From Agrobacterium tumefaciens (GTDB lineage: Bacteria; Pseudomonadota; Alphaproteobacteria; Rhizobiales; Rhizobiaceae), in NCBI RefSeq assembly GCF_013318015.2, contig NZ_CP115841.1:2738501-2802500 (forward strand): a stretch of DNA of 64,000 nucleotides, written 5' to 3'. Below, one piece after another: positions 1 through 10,021 of this stretch. A program made the translations under genes and the position numbers. Under the pieces are notes generated by a model. It ran no database searches. It had not been told where the DNA came from and worked only from the letters and a program-made list of their open reading frames with translations. Position 1 is the first letter of the stretch, and every line of letters starts with the position of its first letter.

Positions 1-237
1 GGTCTCGCCTCAGGCATCATGACGGCCGTTGGTGGCCTTGGCCATGCGCTGCCCTATCTCATTCCGCATTTCTGGACAGCAACGGCCATCGCCGCGGTCG
101 TCGTCTTCGTGGAACTCTGGGCCATCGCCTTTATTCAGAACCGCTTCATGGAAACGCCGTTCCTGCGGGCAGTGTTTCAGGTAGTGCTCGGCGGTTCGCT
201 GGTGCTGGCCGCCGGTATCATCATCGGCAACGCCTAG
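1..237 (+). CDS. mbfA: C-terminal end of MbfA-like membrane ferritin/VIT protein (5' truncated by window)
   Basis: Only the last 78 residues are inside the window; the frame is open from base 1, so the gene starts upstream. The visible part is strongly hydrophobic with three likely membrane segments and the sequence GGLGHALPYLI followed by FWTATAIAAVVVFVELWAIA, which I recognise as the end of the VIT-like membrane domain of erythrin/VIT fusion proteins (MbfA). In Bradyrhizobium and Agrobacterium MbfA is an iron exporter with an N-terminal ferritin-like domain, controlled by Irr. The ferritin-like half and the promoter are outside the window, so the family call rests on the membrane part alone. 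A bidirectional terminator follows directly. Confidence 0.75.
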   Translation, partial: GLASGIMTAVGGLGHALPYLIPHFWTATAIAAVVVFVELWAIAFIQNRFMETPFLRAVFQVVLGGSLVLAAGIIIGNA

Positions 238-245
238 TGAATAAT

Positions 246-273
246 AAAGCCCGCAGCGTTTGCTGCGGGCTTT
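246..273. terminator. Bidirectional intrinsic terminator
   Basis: Perfect 12-bp stem AAAGCCCGCAGC / GCTGCGGGCTTT with a GTTT loop. It lies between two convergent genes (mbfA-like, +; BTLCP, -) and has T-rich flanks on both strands, so it can serve both. Confidence 0.85.
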
Positions 274-300
274 CTGCATTGAGCCTATAATATCTGCCGA

Positions 301-915
301 TCAGCGCAATGCGCCGACCAGAACGTCGCGGCCATCCTCGATGGAAACCCAGCGGCCCGAATTGAAGGACGCCTGCCGCTTCAGATAAGTGTAGTTGGTG
401 TCGGTCCAGAGCTTCACGTCGTCGGTGAGATTGTCGAGAATATAATCGCCATCGGTGGTGCGGAGCGTCAGCACGGCGTGGCCCTCGCCATCAGGCTTGC
501 GCACGACAGTAATTAGCAGGTCAGCAACGGAAAACCCACGCTCGATCAGCTTCTTGCGCTTCAGCAGCACGAAGTCCTCACAATCGCCAGCGGTCGTGGG
601 ATATTCCCAGACTTCTTCCTTGCCGTAGATTTCCATGTCGGTCATGGCGACGATCGAGGTGTTGACGGATGTGTTGATCTCGCGAACCACACCCCAGCCA
701 TACTCGGTGACGCGTGGCGGCGGCGTCAGCTTGCTTCGAATGTTGCACTCGCTCGCGTATTTCTGACAGAACTCATAATGGCCGATCGGCTGGGATGTGA
801 TCCCACCCGTCACCATGGAAGGGCTTCCCTTGGTTTCCGCCACGGCGGAGGCAGCAGTCAATAGCCCGGCGGCAACTGCAAACAGCAGCGCACGCGCCAG
901 CGGTGCGTTCATCAT
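301..915 (-). CDS. Periplasmic transglutaminase-like cysteine proteinase (BTLCP family)
   Basis: 204 residues. An N-terminal signal peptide (about residues 1-26, ending in ASAVA before ET) predicts export to the periplasm. The rest matches the bacterial transglutaminase-like cysteine proteinase family (BTLCP, PF06035): a GDCEDF motif carrying the likely catalytic Cys, GHAVL with the catalytic His and LDN with the Asp, in the order expected for a papain-like triad. Family members such as LapG cleave periplasmic or surface adhesins, but many rhizobial paralogues have no assigned substrate; the lapD partner is not seen nearby, so substrate is unknown. Start: two consecutive ATG codons (915 and 912) follow a weak AGGGACGG ribosome site. 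Two CtrA-like boxes lie upstream. Confidence 0.85.
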   Translation of the reverse strand: MMNAPLARALLFAVAAGLLTAASAVAETKGSPSMVTGGITSQPIGHYEFCQKYASECNIRSKLTPPPRVTEYGWGVVREINTSVNTSIVAMTDMEIYGKEEVWEYPTTAGDCEDFVLLKRKKLIERGFSVADLLITVVRKPDGEGHAVLTLRTTDGDYILDNLTDDVKLWTDTNYTYLKRQASFNSGRWVSIEDGRDVLVGALR

Positions 916-934
916 GAAACCCGTCCCTTAATTC

Positions 935-949
935 TTAACGAAAAGTTAA
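935..949 (-). promoter_or_regulatory. Candidate CtrA box (TTAA-N7-TTAA)
   Basis: TTAA at 935-938 and TTAA at 946-949 separated by seven bases, the canonical full CtrA spacing, inside a larger palindrome CTTAAC-GAAAA-GTTAAG (934-950). It ends 20 bases upstream of the BTLCP gene start. Motif match only. Confidence 0.5.
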
Positions 950-1002
950 GAGGGTTGGGGGTCAGGAGTCAATCACTAGCCATCGGCGGCGCGCAAGACT
1001 CG

Positions 1003-1016
1003 TTAAATATGGTTAA
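1003..1016 (-). promoter_or_regulatory. Second CtrA-like motif (TTAA-N6-TTAA, contains TTAACCAT)
   Basis: On the minus strand TTAACCATATTTAA contains the TTAACCAT half-site often seen at CtrA promoters, with a second TTAA after six bases. It lies about 90 bases upstream of the BTLCP gene. Non-ideal spacing lowers confidence. Confidence 0.35.
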
Positions 1017-1033
1017 GATCGTTGCGCAAATGC

Positions 1034-1822
1034 CTATGTTGCAAGGGCTTTGACGGCAGCCAGCATCCTGTCGATATCCTGCGGCCGGGACAGCCGGTGG
1101 TCGCCATCGCGGATCAGCGTCAAGACGACGTCGTCGGCAGGAAGATGTTCGAGGAGCTTCAGCGCATGCTGATAGGGAACATCGGGATCGCGCATTCCCT
1201 GCAGGATGTGAACCGGGCAGCCCGTGGTAATGATGCCGGTGAGGACGCGGTTCTGCTGCCCGTCTTCCATCAGCGCGCGCGTAAAGATGTTTGGCTCGGG
1301 GCTGTATTCCGAATGTTCCTCGAAATAACCTTTTTCTTCAAGCGACCGTTTTTCCGCATCCGTGAGGCTCGGCTCTATCAGGTCCGCCGTGAAATCGGGG
1401 GCTGGCGCAATGAGGACCAGACCAGCGACGGACGGCGTGCCGCCGGCCTTGCGCAGTTCCTCAACCATGCGCAGCGCAATCCATCCACCCATCGACGAAC
1501 CAATAAGGACGACGCGCGATGGCGCCTTTTCGCGCACGACGGCAAGTGCCTCTTCCCGCCATCTTGAAATCGTGCCCTTTTTGAAGTCACCGCCGGAAGC
1601 GCCGTGCCCGGAATAATCGAGCCGCAGGCACGCAATGCCGTTTTCCGCCGCAAAGCGGTCGAGTTCCACCGCCTTGGTTCCCGTCATGTCGGAACGGTAA
1701 CCGCCGAGCCAGACAAGCGTGGGTGCATCTTCTCGTGAAGTTGACGGGCGGTGAAGGACGGCGATGTCGCGGGCGTCGTCGCCCATGCCTACACGCAGGA
1801 ATTCAGCGGCTTGTTCAGTCAT
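1034..1822 (-). CDS. Alpha/beta hydrolase
   Basis: 262 residues from the chosen ATG at 1822, which has AGGAGA 11 bases upstream; an in-frame ATG at 1855 has no ribosome site. The nucleophile elbow GSSMGG (serine), an acid in GMRDPDVP and a histidine in GDH form the expected Ser-Asp-His triad; LDYSGHGASGG supplies the oxyanion-side HG motif. This is the dienelactone hydrolase/BAAT-like branch of small cytoplasmic serine hydrolases. Substrate cannot be deduced. It stands alone, transcribed in the same direction as the BTLCP gene 118 bases downstream, which has its own control motifs. Confidence 0.85.
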   Translation of the reverse strand: MTEQAAEFLRVGMGDDARDIAVLHRPSTSREDAPTLVWLGGYRSDMTGTKAVELDRFAAENGIACLRLDYSGHGASGGDFKKGTISRWREEALAVVREKAPSRVVLIGSSMGGWIALRMVEELRKAGGTPSVAGLVLIAPAPDFTADLIEPSLTDAEKRSLEEKGYFEEHSEYSPEPNIFTRALMEDGQQNRVLTGIITTGCPVHILQGMRDPDVPYQHALKLLEHLPADDVVLTLIRDGDHRLSRPQDIDRMLAAVKALAT

Positions 1823-2009
1823 GTATATGCAATTCTCCTGAATTTCGCGCAACAAAGGCGACGTATTTGCAAAAACCGTGACAACAGGTGATCTTTTCGG
1901 GCAGATATGCTATTGACTTCGCCACGGCAATAACGACATTTCCGCCGCTTGTACCAAACAAGCTGTTTTTTGCCGATGTGATCCAGAAACAGATCAGGAG
2001 AATACGACC
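1823..2009. promoter_or_regulatory. Divergent promoter region of the hydrolase and the infC operon, infC leader
   Basis: 187 bases between the divergently read hydrolase and infC. A TTGACT (1913-1918) followed 16 bases later by GACATT (1935-1940) is a possible but weak infC promoter; the infC Shine-Dalgarno CAGGAG is at 1995-2000. No further structure was recognised. Confidence 0.3.
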
Positions 2010-2546
2010 ATTCGCAGACCTTTCAAAGCCGATGCCCCCGTCAAGGAGGGCCCGCGCTCCAACCGGGAAATCCGGGTTCCCAGAGTTCAGCTTATTGATG
2101 AAGAGGGCCAGAACCTCGGTAGCATGCCGACGGACCAGGCTTTGAAAATGGCGGAGGATGCCGGTCTCGATCTCGTTGAGATTTCGCCGAACGCTGAACC
2201 GCCGGTATGCAAGATCCTCGATCTCGGCAAGCTTAAATACTCGACCCAGAAAAAAGCCGCTGAAGCGCGCAAGAAACAGAAGATCGTCGAGGTCAAGGAA
2301 ATCAAGATGCGCCCCAACATCGACACGCATGACTATGACGTGAAGATGAAGGCGATGAACCGTTTCTTTGACGAAGGTGACAAGGTGAAGGTGACGCTGA
2401 AGTTCCGCGGCCGCGAAATGGCCCACCAGGAACTCGGCATGAAGCTTCTCCTCCAGGTGAAGGAAGATACCCAGGCGATTGCCAAGGTTGAAGCCGAGCC
2501 GAAGCTGGAAGGCCGTCAGATGATGATGGTTCTCGCGCCGAAATAA
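2010..2546 (+). CDS. infC: Translation initiation factor IF-3, ATT start codon
   Basis: 178 residues. IF-3 binds the 30S subunit, prevents premature joining of 50S and checks start-codon/initiator-tRNA pairing. The protein shows the N-terminal [14 protein letters not shown] region, the linker and the C-terminal [17 protein letters not shown] region typical of IF-3, with the usual length (about 180). The N-terminal motif is encoded well upstream of the first in-frame ATG (2124); the only sensible start is ATT at 2010, preceded by CAGGAG with nine bases spacing. A rare AUU start in infC is known in other bacteria, where IF-3 represses its own discriminating initiation. First gene of infC-rpmI-rplT. 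Confidence 0.95.
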   Translation: MRRPFKADAPVKEGPRSNREIRVPRVQLIDEEGQNLGSMPTDQALKMAEDAGLDLVEISPNAEPPVCKILDLGKLKYSTQKKAAEARKKQKIVEVKEIKMRPNIDTHDYDVKMKAMNRFFDEGDKVKVTLKFRGREMAHQELGMKLLLQVKEDTQAIAKVEAEPKLEGRQMMMVLAPK

Positions 2547-2585
2547 CTCTTTCGCGCACGCCGCCCGGGCGGCATGAAGCACCAC

Positions 2586-2620
2586 CGCAAGGGGAAGTTC
2601 GTATTCCCCGTTGCGCTTTT
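2586..2620 (+). terminator. Hairpin with T-tract between infC and rpmI
   Basis: CGCAAGGGGAA (2586-2596) pairs with TTCCCCGTTGCG (2604-2615, one bulged G), loop of seven, then CTTTT. It looks like an intrinsic terminator or attenuator inside an operon normally co-transcribed, suggesting partial termination or a separate signal for rpmI-rplT. Confidence 0.6.
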
Positions 2621-2740
2621 AACCGACTGCGGTTATAAGCGCGCGTCCGAACGGTCCGGCAGGGCATGCCGAGGCCGTTCCTGAATAGCTTGAAATAGGC
2701 CTCGTCTGCCTGTTTCGATACAAAAACACGGAGTAGCAAA

Positions 2741-2944
2741 ATGCCCAAGATGAAGACGAAGTCCGCTGCAAAAAAGCGGTTCAAGATCACCGCCACCGGC
2801 AAGGTTGTTGCAGCCGCCGCCGGTAAGCGCCACGGCATGATCAAGCGTACCAACAAGTTCATTCGCGACGCGCGTGGAACCATGGTTCTCGCCGAAGCTG
2901 ACGGCAAAAAAGTCGTCAAGAACTACCTGCCGAACGGTCTCTGA
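2741..2944 (+). CDS. rpmI: 50S ribosomal protein L35
   Basis: 67 residues, highly basic, beginning [15 protein letters not shown] and ending in a YLPNGL tail, the expected sequence and length of bacterial L35. It lies in the conserved infC-rpmI-rplT order, 194 bases behind infC and 40 bases ahead of rplT. The ribosome site is ACGGAG (2730-2735). The unusually long, structured gap to infC is a plausible leader for ribosomal autoregulation, as known for L20 in other bacteria; that regulation is inferred here. Confidence 0.98.
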   Translation: MPKMKTKSAAKKRFKITATGKVVAAAAGKRHGMIKRTNKFIRDARGTMVLAEADGKKVVKNYLPNGL

Positions 2945-2984
2945 GACTTTTCCGCACTTTTGGACACTTTAAGGAGATCATGAC

Positions 2985-3389
2985 ATGGCACGCGTAAAAC
3001 GTGGCGTAACTTCCCGCGCCAAGCACACCAAGACACTCAAGGCAGCCAAGGGCTTCTACGGCCGCCGCAAGAACACCATCCGCGCAGCTAAGGCTGCCGT
3101 GGATCGTTCCAAGCAGTACGCTTACCGCGACCGCAAGGTCAACAAGCGCAACTTCCGCGCTCTGTGGATCCAGCGTATCAACGCTGCTGTTCGCGAATTC
3201 GGCCTGACCTACGGCCGCTTCATCGACGGCCTGAACAAGGCTGGCATCGAAGTTGACCGCAAGGTTCTGTCCGACATGGCTATCCATGAGCCGGCAGCAT
3301 TCGGCGTGCTCGTCGAGACCGCGAAGAAGGCTCTTGAGTACCTCAAGGAAGCTGGTACGACCAACGAGTTTGAAACCGCTGTAAAGTAA
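2985..3389 (+). CDS. rplT: 50S ribosomal protein L20
   Basis: 134 residues, starting [16 protein letters not shown] and containing [34 protein letters not shown] and YGRFIDGL, the classic L20 sequence. L20 is an early 50S assembly protein and in many bacteria represses its own operon. A strong AAGGAG lies upstream of the ATG. The protein ends with a slightly extended acidic tail, as usual in alphaproteobacteria. A strong terminator follows. Confidence 0.98.
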   Translation: MARVKRGVTSRAKHTKTLKAAKGFYGRRKNTIRAAKAAVDRSKQYAYRDRKVNKRNFRALWIQRINAAVREFGLTYGRFIDGLNKAGIEVDRKVLSDMAIHEPAAFGVLVETAKKALEYLKEAGTTNEFETAVK

Positions 3390-3420
3390 TTACGGCGCGG
3401 ACAATCTGTTGTTCATTTGA

Positions 3421-3451
3421 AACCCGCGCCGGTCCTCCGGCGCGGGTTTTT
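3421..3451 (+). terminator. Intrinsic terminator after rplT
   Basis: Perfect 12-bp stem AACCCGCGCCGG / CCGGCGCGGGTT, TCCT loop, then a T-run. It ends the infC-rpmI-rplT unit. Confidence 0.9.
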
Positions 3452-3554
3452 CGTTTTCAGTTTCTGATACAGCTATATCGGCGTTTTTTAATTTAGAAAT
3501 TTAGAAGAGTTGGAGTATTCACGCCGTTTGAAGCGAAATCCTTGGTGGACGGAA

Positions 3555-4433
3555 ATGCTGGTCAATAAAATTCAGGTTGTGGAAGCAGAAGGCTTTCGCG
3601 TTCATCTCGACGATGACGACATCGCAACCCTGATGCGCGTCCTCCTGAAAAGTGACCGGCGCATTCAAAAGGTCGAGCTCTCGCAATTGACGGTTTGGAT
3701 CAAACGGCAGGGCACGGAACGTGTGACCTGGTGGATGAAAATGCAGAAGCTGCTGTCAAAACTTCTGCCTTATGCTTTTCTTCGCCCTTCTGAACCGCTG
3801 GACGGCGCCGGCCTCATGCAGCGAGAGCTGGAAACGTTGCAGCAGTTCCAGCAAGGCGGTTTCCCGGTTCCGCCGCTGATCTACTCGTCGCGCACAGCAA
3901 TGGTGCTGGGAGATGTCGGTCCGACGCTCATGGAGCGGATGGATGCGCTAAAGGCGTCCGATCCGGTGCGACATGACGCCTTGCTTGTGAAATCCGCAGA
4001 AGCGCTTGGCGAGCTGCATGCGGCGGGCCTCTGCCACGGCCGCCCGCATGTGCGTGACTTCTTTTTAAAAGACGACCGTATCGGTTTCATGGATTTCGAG
4101 GAGCGCCCTCAGGAGGTCATGCCGCTGGAGACGGCGCAGGCGCGCGATATCTGGCTGCTGTTTTTGCAGGTCGCGACCCGCGCCTGCGATGCGCCTAAAA
4201 CCTGCGACGCCGCCTTTGCCCGCTGGCGTGAAAACGCCCCGCCGCGGGCGCTTGAAGAATTGTGCCGTCTGATCGGCATTCTGGGGCGATTTTTACCGCT
4301 TGCCCGGTTGATCGGGCGCGTGCGGATGGGTAGTGATCTGCGACGCTTTATCATGGCGACCGACTATCTGATGAATGCTGTGAACCCCGAAGCCGCTGTT
4401 AAAAATACCGGCAAGGCAGGAAAAGATGACTGA
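3555..4433 (+). CDS. Kinase-like protein (RIO/lipopolysaccharide-kinase fold) upstream of pheS
   Basis: 292 residues from the ATG at 3555, which follows a GGTGGACGG purine stretch; in-frame TTG codons at 3510 and 3528 are alternatives. The middle carries a kinase-like catalytic loop, [10 protein letters not shown] (near residue 175), and a metal-binding-like FMDFEE about ten residues later, resembling the HGDxHxxN / DFE motifs of LPS-core (WaaP/Kdo) and aminoglycoside-type kinases. A canonical catalytic Asn is not obvious. There is no signal peptide, so it is cytoplasmic or membrane-associated. Its last 8 bases overlap pheS, so the two are translationally coupled. Substrate unknown. Confidence 0.65.
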   Translation: MLVNKIQVVEAEGFRVHLDDDDIATLMRVLLKSDRRIQKVELSQLTVWIKRQGTERVTWWMKMQKLLSKLLPYAFLRPSEPLDGAGLMQRELETLQQFQQGGFPVPPLIYSSRTAMVLGDVGPTLMERMDALKASDPVRHDALLVKSAEALGELHAAGLCHGRPHVRDFFLKDDRIGFMDFEERPQEVMPLETAQARDIWLLFLQVATRACDAPKTCDAAFARWRENAPPRALEELCRLIGILGRFLPLARLIGRVRMGSDLRRFIMATDYLMNAVNPEAAVKNTGKAGKDD

Positions 4434-5508
4434 ACTTGATACCTTGAAATCGCAACTGATGTCGGAGATCGCCGCCGCCGCCGATGAGCCGGCCATCGAA
4501 GCCGTGCGCGTCTCCGCGCTTGGCAAGAAGGGCTCGGTTTCGGAGCTTCTGAAGACGCTGGGGTCGATGACGCCGGAAGAGCGCCAGACCCGGGGCGCTG
4601 CCATCAACCAGCTCAAGACTGAAATCACCGACCTGATCGGTGAACGCAAGAGTGGCCTGAAAGATGCTGCGATTGCCGCCCGCCTGAAGGCGGAAACGCT
4701 TGATGTCAGCCTGCCGGTCCGCCAATCTCCGACCGAGCGCGGCCGCATTCATCCGATCAGCCAGATCGTCGATGAAATCACCGCGATCTTTGCGGATATG
4801 GGCTTCTCGATCGCCGAAGGTCCGGATATCGAAACGGACTATTACAACTTCACGGCGCTGAATTTCCCCGAAGGCCATCCGGCCCGCGAAATGCATGACA
4901 CCTTCTTCTTCCAGCCGGATGAAAACGGCGAGCGCAAGGTGCTGCGCACGCACACCTCGCCGGTGCAGATCCGCACCATGGAAAGCCAGAAGCCGCCGAT
5001 CCGCATCGTCATTCCGGGCAAGACCTATCGTCAGGATTCCGATGCCACCCATTCGCCGATGTTCCATCAGGTCGAAGGTCTGGTGATCGACAAGAAGGCG
5101 CATGTTGGCAATCTGCGCTGGGTACTTGAAGAGTTCTGCAAGACCTTCTTTGAGGTGGATAGCGTTGTCATGCGCTTCCGCCCGTCGTTCTTCCCCTTCA
5201 CGGAGCCGAGCTTCGAGGTGGATATTCAGTGCGACCGCTCCGGCCCGATCGTCAAGTTCGGCGAAGGCAACGACTGGATGGAAATCCTTGGCTGCGGCAT
5301 GGTGCACCCGAATGTGCTGCGCGCCGGCGGTCTGGACCCGGATGAATATCAGGGCTTTGCCTGGGGCATGGGCCTCGACCGCATCGCCATGCTGAAATAC
5401 GGCATGCCGGACCTGCGTGATTTCTTCAACGCCGATGTCCGCTGGATGAACCACTACGGCTTCCGCCCGCTCGACATACCGACGCTGTTCGGCGGTTTGA
5501 GCGTTTAA
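4426..5508 (+). CDS. pheS: Phenylalanine--tRNA ligase alpha subunit
   Basis: 360 residues. Catalytic subunit of the heterotetrameric class II synthetase that charges tRNA-Phe in the cytoplasm. An N-terminal coiled-coil (about 1-90) that grips tRNA is followed by the class II core: [31 protein letters not shown], and motif 3 in [11 protein letters not shown] near the C-terminus. Length is normal. The ATG overlaps the 3' end of the kinase-like gene and the stop is 24 bases before pheT. Confidence 0.98.
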   Translation: MTELDTLKSQLMSEIAAAADEPAIEAVRVSALGKKGSVSELLKTLGSMTPEERQTRGAAINQLKTEITDLIGERKSGLKDAAIAARLKAETLDVSLPVRQSPTERGRIHPISQIVDEITAIFADMGFSIAEGPDIETDYYNFTALNFPEGHPAREMHDTFFFQPDENGERKVLRTHTSPVQIRTMESQKPPIRIVIPGKTYRQDSDATHSPMFHQVEGLVIDKKAHVGNLRWVLEEFCKTFFEVDSVVMRFRPSFFPFTEPSFEVDIQCDRSGPIVKFGEGNDWMEILGCGMVHPNVLRAGGLDPDEYQGFAWGMGLDRIAMLKYGMPDLRDFFNADVRWMNHYGFRPLDIPTLFGGLSV

Positions 5509-5532
5509 TCCGGTTAGCCAAGGAGCAAAGAC

Positions 5533-7956
5533 ATGAAATTCACTCTTTCCTGGCTGAAAGAGCATCTCGAAACGGATGCGACGCTGGACGAGATTTGCGA
5601 ACGGTTGACGGCAATCGGGCTTGAGGTCGAGGACGTCGACGACAAGGCGGCCTATAAGCCTTTCGTCATTGCCAAGGTCGTCTCCGCCGAAAAACATCCC
5701 GAGGCCGACCGCCTCAAGGTGTTGATGGTGGATGCCGGTGACGGCAAGCCGGTGCAGATCGTCTGCGGCGCACCGAATGCGCGCGCCGGCCTTGTCGGTG
5801 CGCTGGCGCGTCCTGGCGTTTACGTGCCGGGCATCGATGTCACGCTTGCCGTCGGCAAGATACGCGGTGTCGAAAGCCATGGCATGATGTGCTCCGAAAA
5901 AGAGCTGAACATTTCCGACGATCACGACGGCATCATCGATCTGCCGGAAGACGCGCCGGTCGGCACTTCTTTCGCGACCTATGCCGGACTTGACGATCCG
6001 GTCATCGAGATCAATCTGACGCCAAACCGCCCGGATTGCACCTCGATCTATGGAATCGCGCGCGATCTCGCCGCTTCCGGTCTCGGCAAGCTCAAGACCA
6101 AGCCAGCGCCGTCCTTCAAGGTCGAAGGCTCAACCCCGGTCGACGTGAAGCTGGAGCTGGATGACGCGGCGCTCTGCCCCGGCTTTTCGCTGCGCATCGT
6201 GCGCGGTGTGAAGAACGGCCCGAGCCCGAAGTGGATGCAGCAACGTCTGATGGCGATCGGCCTGCGTCCCATCAATGCGCTCGTGGACATCACCAACTAC
6301 ATGACTTTCGATCAGGGCCGGCCGATGCATGTCTTCGATGCCGCCAAGGTCAAAGGTGATCTGACGGTCCGCCGTGCGAAGGAGGGTGAGACGATCCTCG
6401 CGCTTGATCAGCGCGAATACAAGCTCGGCCCGAACAATGTCGTCATCGCTGACGAAAAGGGCCTCGAGTCCATCGGCGGCGTCATGGGCGGTGAACACTC
6501 CGGCTGTGATGAAAACACCGTTGACGTGTTGATCGAGTCCGCTCTCTGGGATCCGATCAACATCGCCAAGACCGGCCGTTCGCTGGGCATCATCACCGAT
6601 GCCCGTTATCGCTTCGAGCGCGGCGTCGATCCGGAATATATGGTTCCGGGTCTGGAACGCACCACCGAACTGGTTCTGGAACTCTGCGGCGGCGTTGCCG
6701 GCGAAGCCAAGGTCGTCGGTTACAAGGGGCATCAGCCCAAGGTCGTTGATTTTCCGCTCTCGGAAGTGAAGCGTCTGACCGGCCTAGAAGTTTCGGCGGA
6801 AGAAAGCCTGGCCATTCTCAAGGGTCTCGGTTTCGGCATCGAGGGAACGGGCGAGCGTGTTTCCGTCACCGTGCCGTCCTGGCGCCCGGATGTCGACGGC
6901 AAGGCCGATCTGGTGGAAGAGGTCATGCGCATTCATGGCGTCGACAACATCAAGCCGCAACCGCTGGAGAGCTTCGGTGCCGTCAACCGCCGCATCTTGA
7001 CGACGCTGCAGGTGCGCACCCGCACCGCGCGCCGTGCGCTTGCCAGCCGTGGCATGCTGGAGGCCGTCACGTGGTCCTTCATCCCGGAAGCTCACGCGAA
7101 GCTTTTCGGTGGCGGTTCGCCCGCTCTGAAACTGGCCAACCCCATCGCGGCTGATATGTCGGATATGCGTCCTTCGCTTCTGCCGGGCCTTCTGACCGCA
7201 GCACAGCGCAATGCCGACAAGGGCCATGGCGATGTGGCAATCTTCGAGGTCTCCGGCACCTATGAGGGTGACACGCCAGACACCCAGCGCCGTGTTGCCG
7301 GCGGTGTACGCCGTGGCACGGCCTCGCTCGCAGGAAGCGGCCGCATGTGGTCCAATGCCACAAAGGGCGGCGGCAAGCCGGTGGATGTCTATGACGCCAA
7401 GGCCGATGCGCTTTCGGTGCTCGAAGCCTGCGGCCTGCCGATGGCCAATGTGCAGATCGAGGCCGGCGCTCCCGGCTGGTATCACCCTGGCCGCTCCGGC
7501 ACCATCAAGATGGGTCCGAAGGTCGTGCTCGGCTATTTCGGTGAATTCCACCCGAAGACTCTGTCAGAGCTGGATGTTTCCGGTGTCTATAGCGGTTTCG
7601 AGATCTATCTCGACGCCATGCCGGAGCCGAAGAAGAAGGCGACCCGCACAAAGCCGGCCCTTGAGCTTTCGCCCTTCCAGGCGGTCAAGCGCGACTTCGC
7701 CTTCGTGGTCGACAAGTCGGTCGAGGCAGGCGCCATCATCAAGGCTGCAACAAGCGCTGATCGGAAGCTGATCACCGGCGTCAATGTCTTTGACGTCTTC
7801 GAAGGTGCATCGCTTGGCGAAAGCCGAAAGTCCATCGCCATTGAAGTTCAGATCCAGCCGGTCGACAAGACGCTGACGGACGAGGATTTCGAGGCGCTGA
7901 CCGCAAAGATCGTCGGTAATGTCGAGAAATCGACGGGCGGCGTGCTGAGAGCGTAA
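5533..7956 (+). CDS. pheT: Phenylalanine--tRNA ligase beta subunit
   Basis: 807 residues, the normal full-length bacterial PheT. In order: N-terminal region with an EMAP-II/OB tRNA-binding domain (about 40-150, [18 protein letters not shown]), the B3/B4 editing domain that hydrolyses mischarged Tyr-tRNA-Phe, the B5 helix-turn-helix domain, a catalytic-like core ([16 protein letters not shown]) and the C-terminal ferredoxin-fold anticodon-binding domain ([14 protein letters not shown] onward). AAGGAG precedes the ATG. It pairs with PheS from the same operon; a terminator follows. Confidence 0.98.
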   Translation: MKFTLSWLKEHLETDATLDEICERLTAIGLEVEDVDDKAAYKPFVIAKVVSAEKHPEADRLKVLMVDAGDGKPVQIVCGAPNARAGLVGALARPGVYVPGIDVTLAVGKIRGVESHGMMCSEKELNISDDHDGIIDLPEDAPVGTSFATYAGLDDPVIEINLTPNRPDCTSIYGIARDLAASGLGKLKTKPAPSFKVEGSTPVDVKLELDDAALCPGFSLRIVRGVKNGPSPKWMQQRLMAIGLRPINALVDITNYMTFDQGRPMHVFDAAKVKGDLTVRRAKEGETILALDQREYKLGPNNVVIADEKGLESIGGVMGGEHSGCDENTVDVLIESALWDPINIAKTGRSLGIITDARYRFERGVDPEYMVPGLERTTELVLELCGGVAGEAKVVGYKGHQPKVVDFPLSEVKRLTGLEVSAEESLAILKGLGFGIEGTGERVSVTVPSWRPDVDGKADLVEEVMRIHGVDNIKPQPLESFGAVNRRILTTLQVRTRTARRALASRGMLEAVTWSFIPEAHAKLFGGGSPALKLANPIAADMSDMRPSLLPGLLTAAQRNADKGHGDVAIFEVSGTYEGDTPDTQRRVAGGVRRGTASLAGSGRMWSNATKGGGKPVDVYDAKADALSVLEACGLPMANVQIEAGAPGWYHPGRSGTIKMGPKVVLGYFGEFHPKTLSELDVSGVYSGFEIYLDAMPEPKKKATRTKPALELSPFQAVKRDFAFVVDKSVEAGAIIKAATSADRKLITGVNVFDVFEGASLGESRKSIAIEVQIQPVDKTLTDEDFEALTAKIVGNVEKSTGGVLRA

Positions 7957-7975
7957 AGCTCTGTTTCCATGAATT

Positions 7976-8008
7976 GAAAAAGCCGAGGCAGTCGCCTCGG
8001 CTTTTTTG
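7976..8008. terminator. Bidirectional terminator between pheT and aldo/keto reductase gene
   Basis: AAAAAGCCGAGGC / GCCTCGGCTTTTT stem with an AGTC loop and T-tracts on both strands, between convergent genes. Confidence 0.9.
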
Positions 8009-8011
8009 TTT

Positions 8012-9013
<1,002 letters not shown>

Positions 9014-9110
9014 CTGTTCGTCCTTCCATGAGGAGCCGCCCGTTGTCAGGGGCGTGGTGAGAAGATAGCGCCCTAAGACGGCAAAAATAATCGCTGCAAA
9101 TCGTTGCGGG

Positions 9111-9131
9111 TTGTTCTATTATTTAGAACAA
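9111..9131. promoter_or_regulatory. 21-bp perfect palindrome, candidate LysR-type operator
   Basis: TTGTTCTA-TTATT-TAGAACAA (9111-9131) in the gap between the aldo/keto reductase and the divergent lysR-type gene; its last base is the A of the regulator's ATG. It contains a T-N11-A LysR-type core. Confidence 0.6.
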
Positions 9132-10021
9132 TGAACCGTGTGCAACTCTCTCAACTCGCTGTCCTCGCTGCCGTTGCCGAAGGCCGCAGCTTTCGTAAAG
9201 CTGCCGCCGAACTTGCCATTGCGCCTTCCGCCGTCAGCCATGCAGTATCGTCGCTCGAAGCGAGCCTTGGCCTGCGCCTGCTGCATCGTACCACCCGCAG
9301 CGTTTCGCCGACAGAGGAGGGCAGGCGGCTTCTCGAGACGCTTGGGCCGGCCCTTGCTGAAATCGATGCCGTCATCGATACGCTTGCCGAGCATGGCGGA
9401 AGGCCGGCCGGACCGTTGCGGATAACCCTGCCAAGACTTGCGGCGGAGGACCTGATCATGCCCCGGCTTGGCGAGTTCCTGCGGCTATATCCAGATATCT
9501 CGCTGGAGATTTCGACCGATGACCGCTTCGAGGATATTGTCGCAAAAGGTTTCGATGCCGGCCTGCGGCTCGGCGAGAATCTTGAAGCGGATATGATTGC
9601 CGTGAAGGCGAGCGGCCCATGGCGTGGCGCGATTGTCGGCGCGCCCACCTATTTCGCAGAAAATCCCCCGCCCCGTGAGCCGAGGGATTTGATGCGGCAT
9701 CGCTGTATTCTCCGTCGCTTCTCCAGCGGTCTGCTCTACCGCTGGGAGCTGGAAAAGGACGGCAGACCTTTGGTGGTCGATGTGCAGGGGCCGCTCATCC
9801 TGTCGGACCAGAGCCTTATTCGCCGGGCGGCGATTGACGGCGCGGGTCTGGCTTTCGTTTTCGAACAGCGCGTAGAAGACGACATCAAGGAAGGCAGGCT
9901 GGTCCGGGTGCTGGAGGACTGGTGCGCGCCCTTTGATGGTTTTTATATCTATTACCCCTCGCGCCGGCAGATGCGCCCGGCGCTAAGGGCTTTCGTGGAT
10001 TTCTTCCGCTTCAGAGGGTGA
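9131..10021 (+). CDS. LysR-family transcriptional regulator
   Basis: 296 residues from ATG 9131. N-terminal winged helix-turn-helix (about 1-60: LSQLAVLAAVAEGRSFRKAAAELAIAPSAVSHAVSSLE) and a C-terminal periplasmic-binding-like effector domain, with the PSRRQMRPALRAFVDFFR tail common in the AaeR/DmlR-like group. There is no Shine-Dalgarno before the ATG; an upstream in-frame TTG at 9104 is less likely because it would translate through the palindrome. Probably controls the divergent aldo/keto reductase and itself. The stop codon abuts the convergent GNAT gene with no gap. Confidence 0.9.
   Translation: MNRVQLSQLAVLAAVAEGRSFRKAAAELAIAPSAVSHAVSSLEASLGLRLLHRTTRSVSPTEEGRRLLETLGPALAEIDAVIDTLAEHGGRPAGPLRITLPRLAAEDLIMPRLGEFLRLYPDISLEISTDDRFEDIVAKGFDAGLRLGENLEADMIAVKASGPWRGAIVGAPTYFAENPPPREPRDLMRHRCILRRFSSGLLYRWELEKDGRPLVVDVQGPLILSDQSLIRRAAIDGAGLAFVFEQRVEDDIKEGRLVRVLEDWCAPFDGFYIYYPSRRQMRPALRAFVDFFRFRG

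Noticed and set aside
1888..2145. Possible gene overlapping the infC leader
   Set aside because: It overlaps the true infC N-terminus in another frame with no protein-like sequence.
4399..5925. Open frame of 508 codons on the minus strand over pheS/pheT
   Set aside because: It is antisense to unmistakable pheS and pheT and reads as low-complexity Arg/His/Ala-rich sequence, a shadow of GC-rich codon use.
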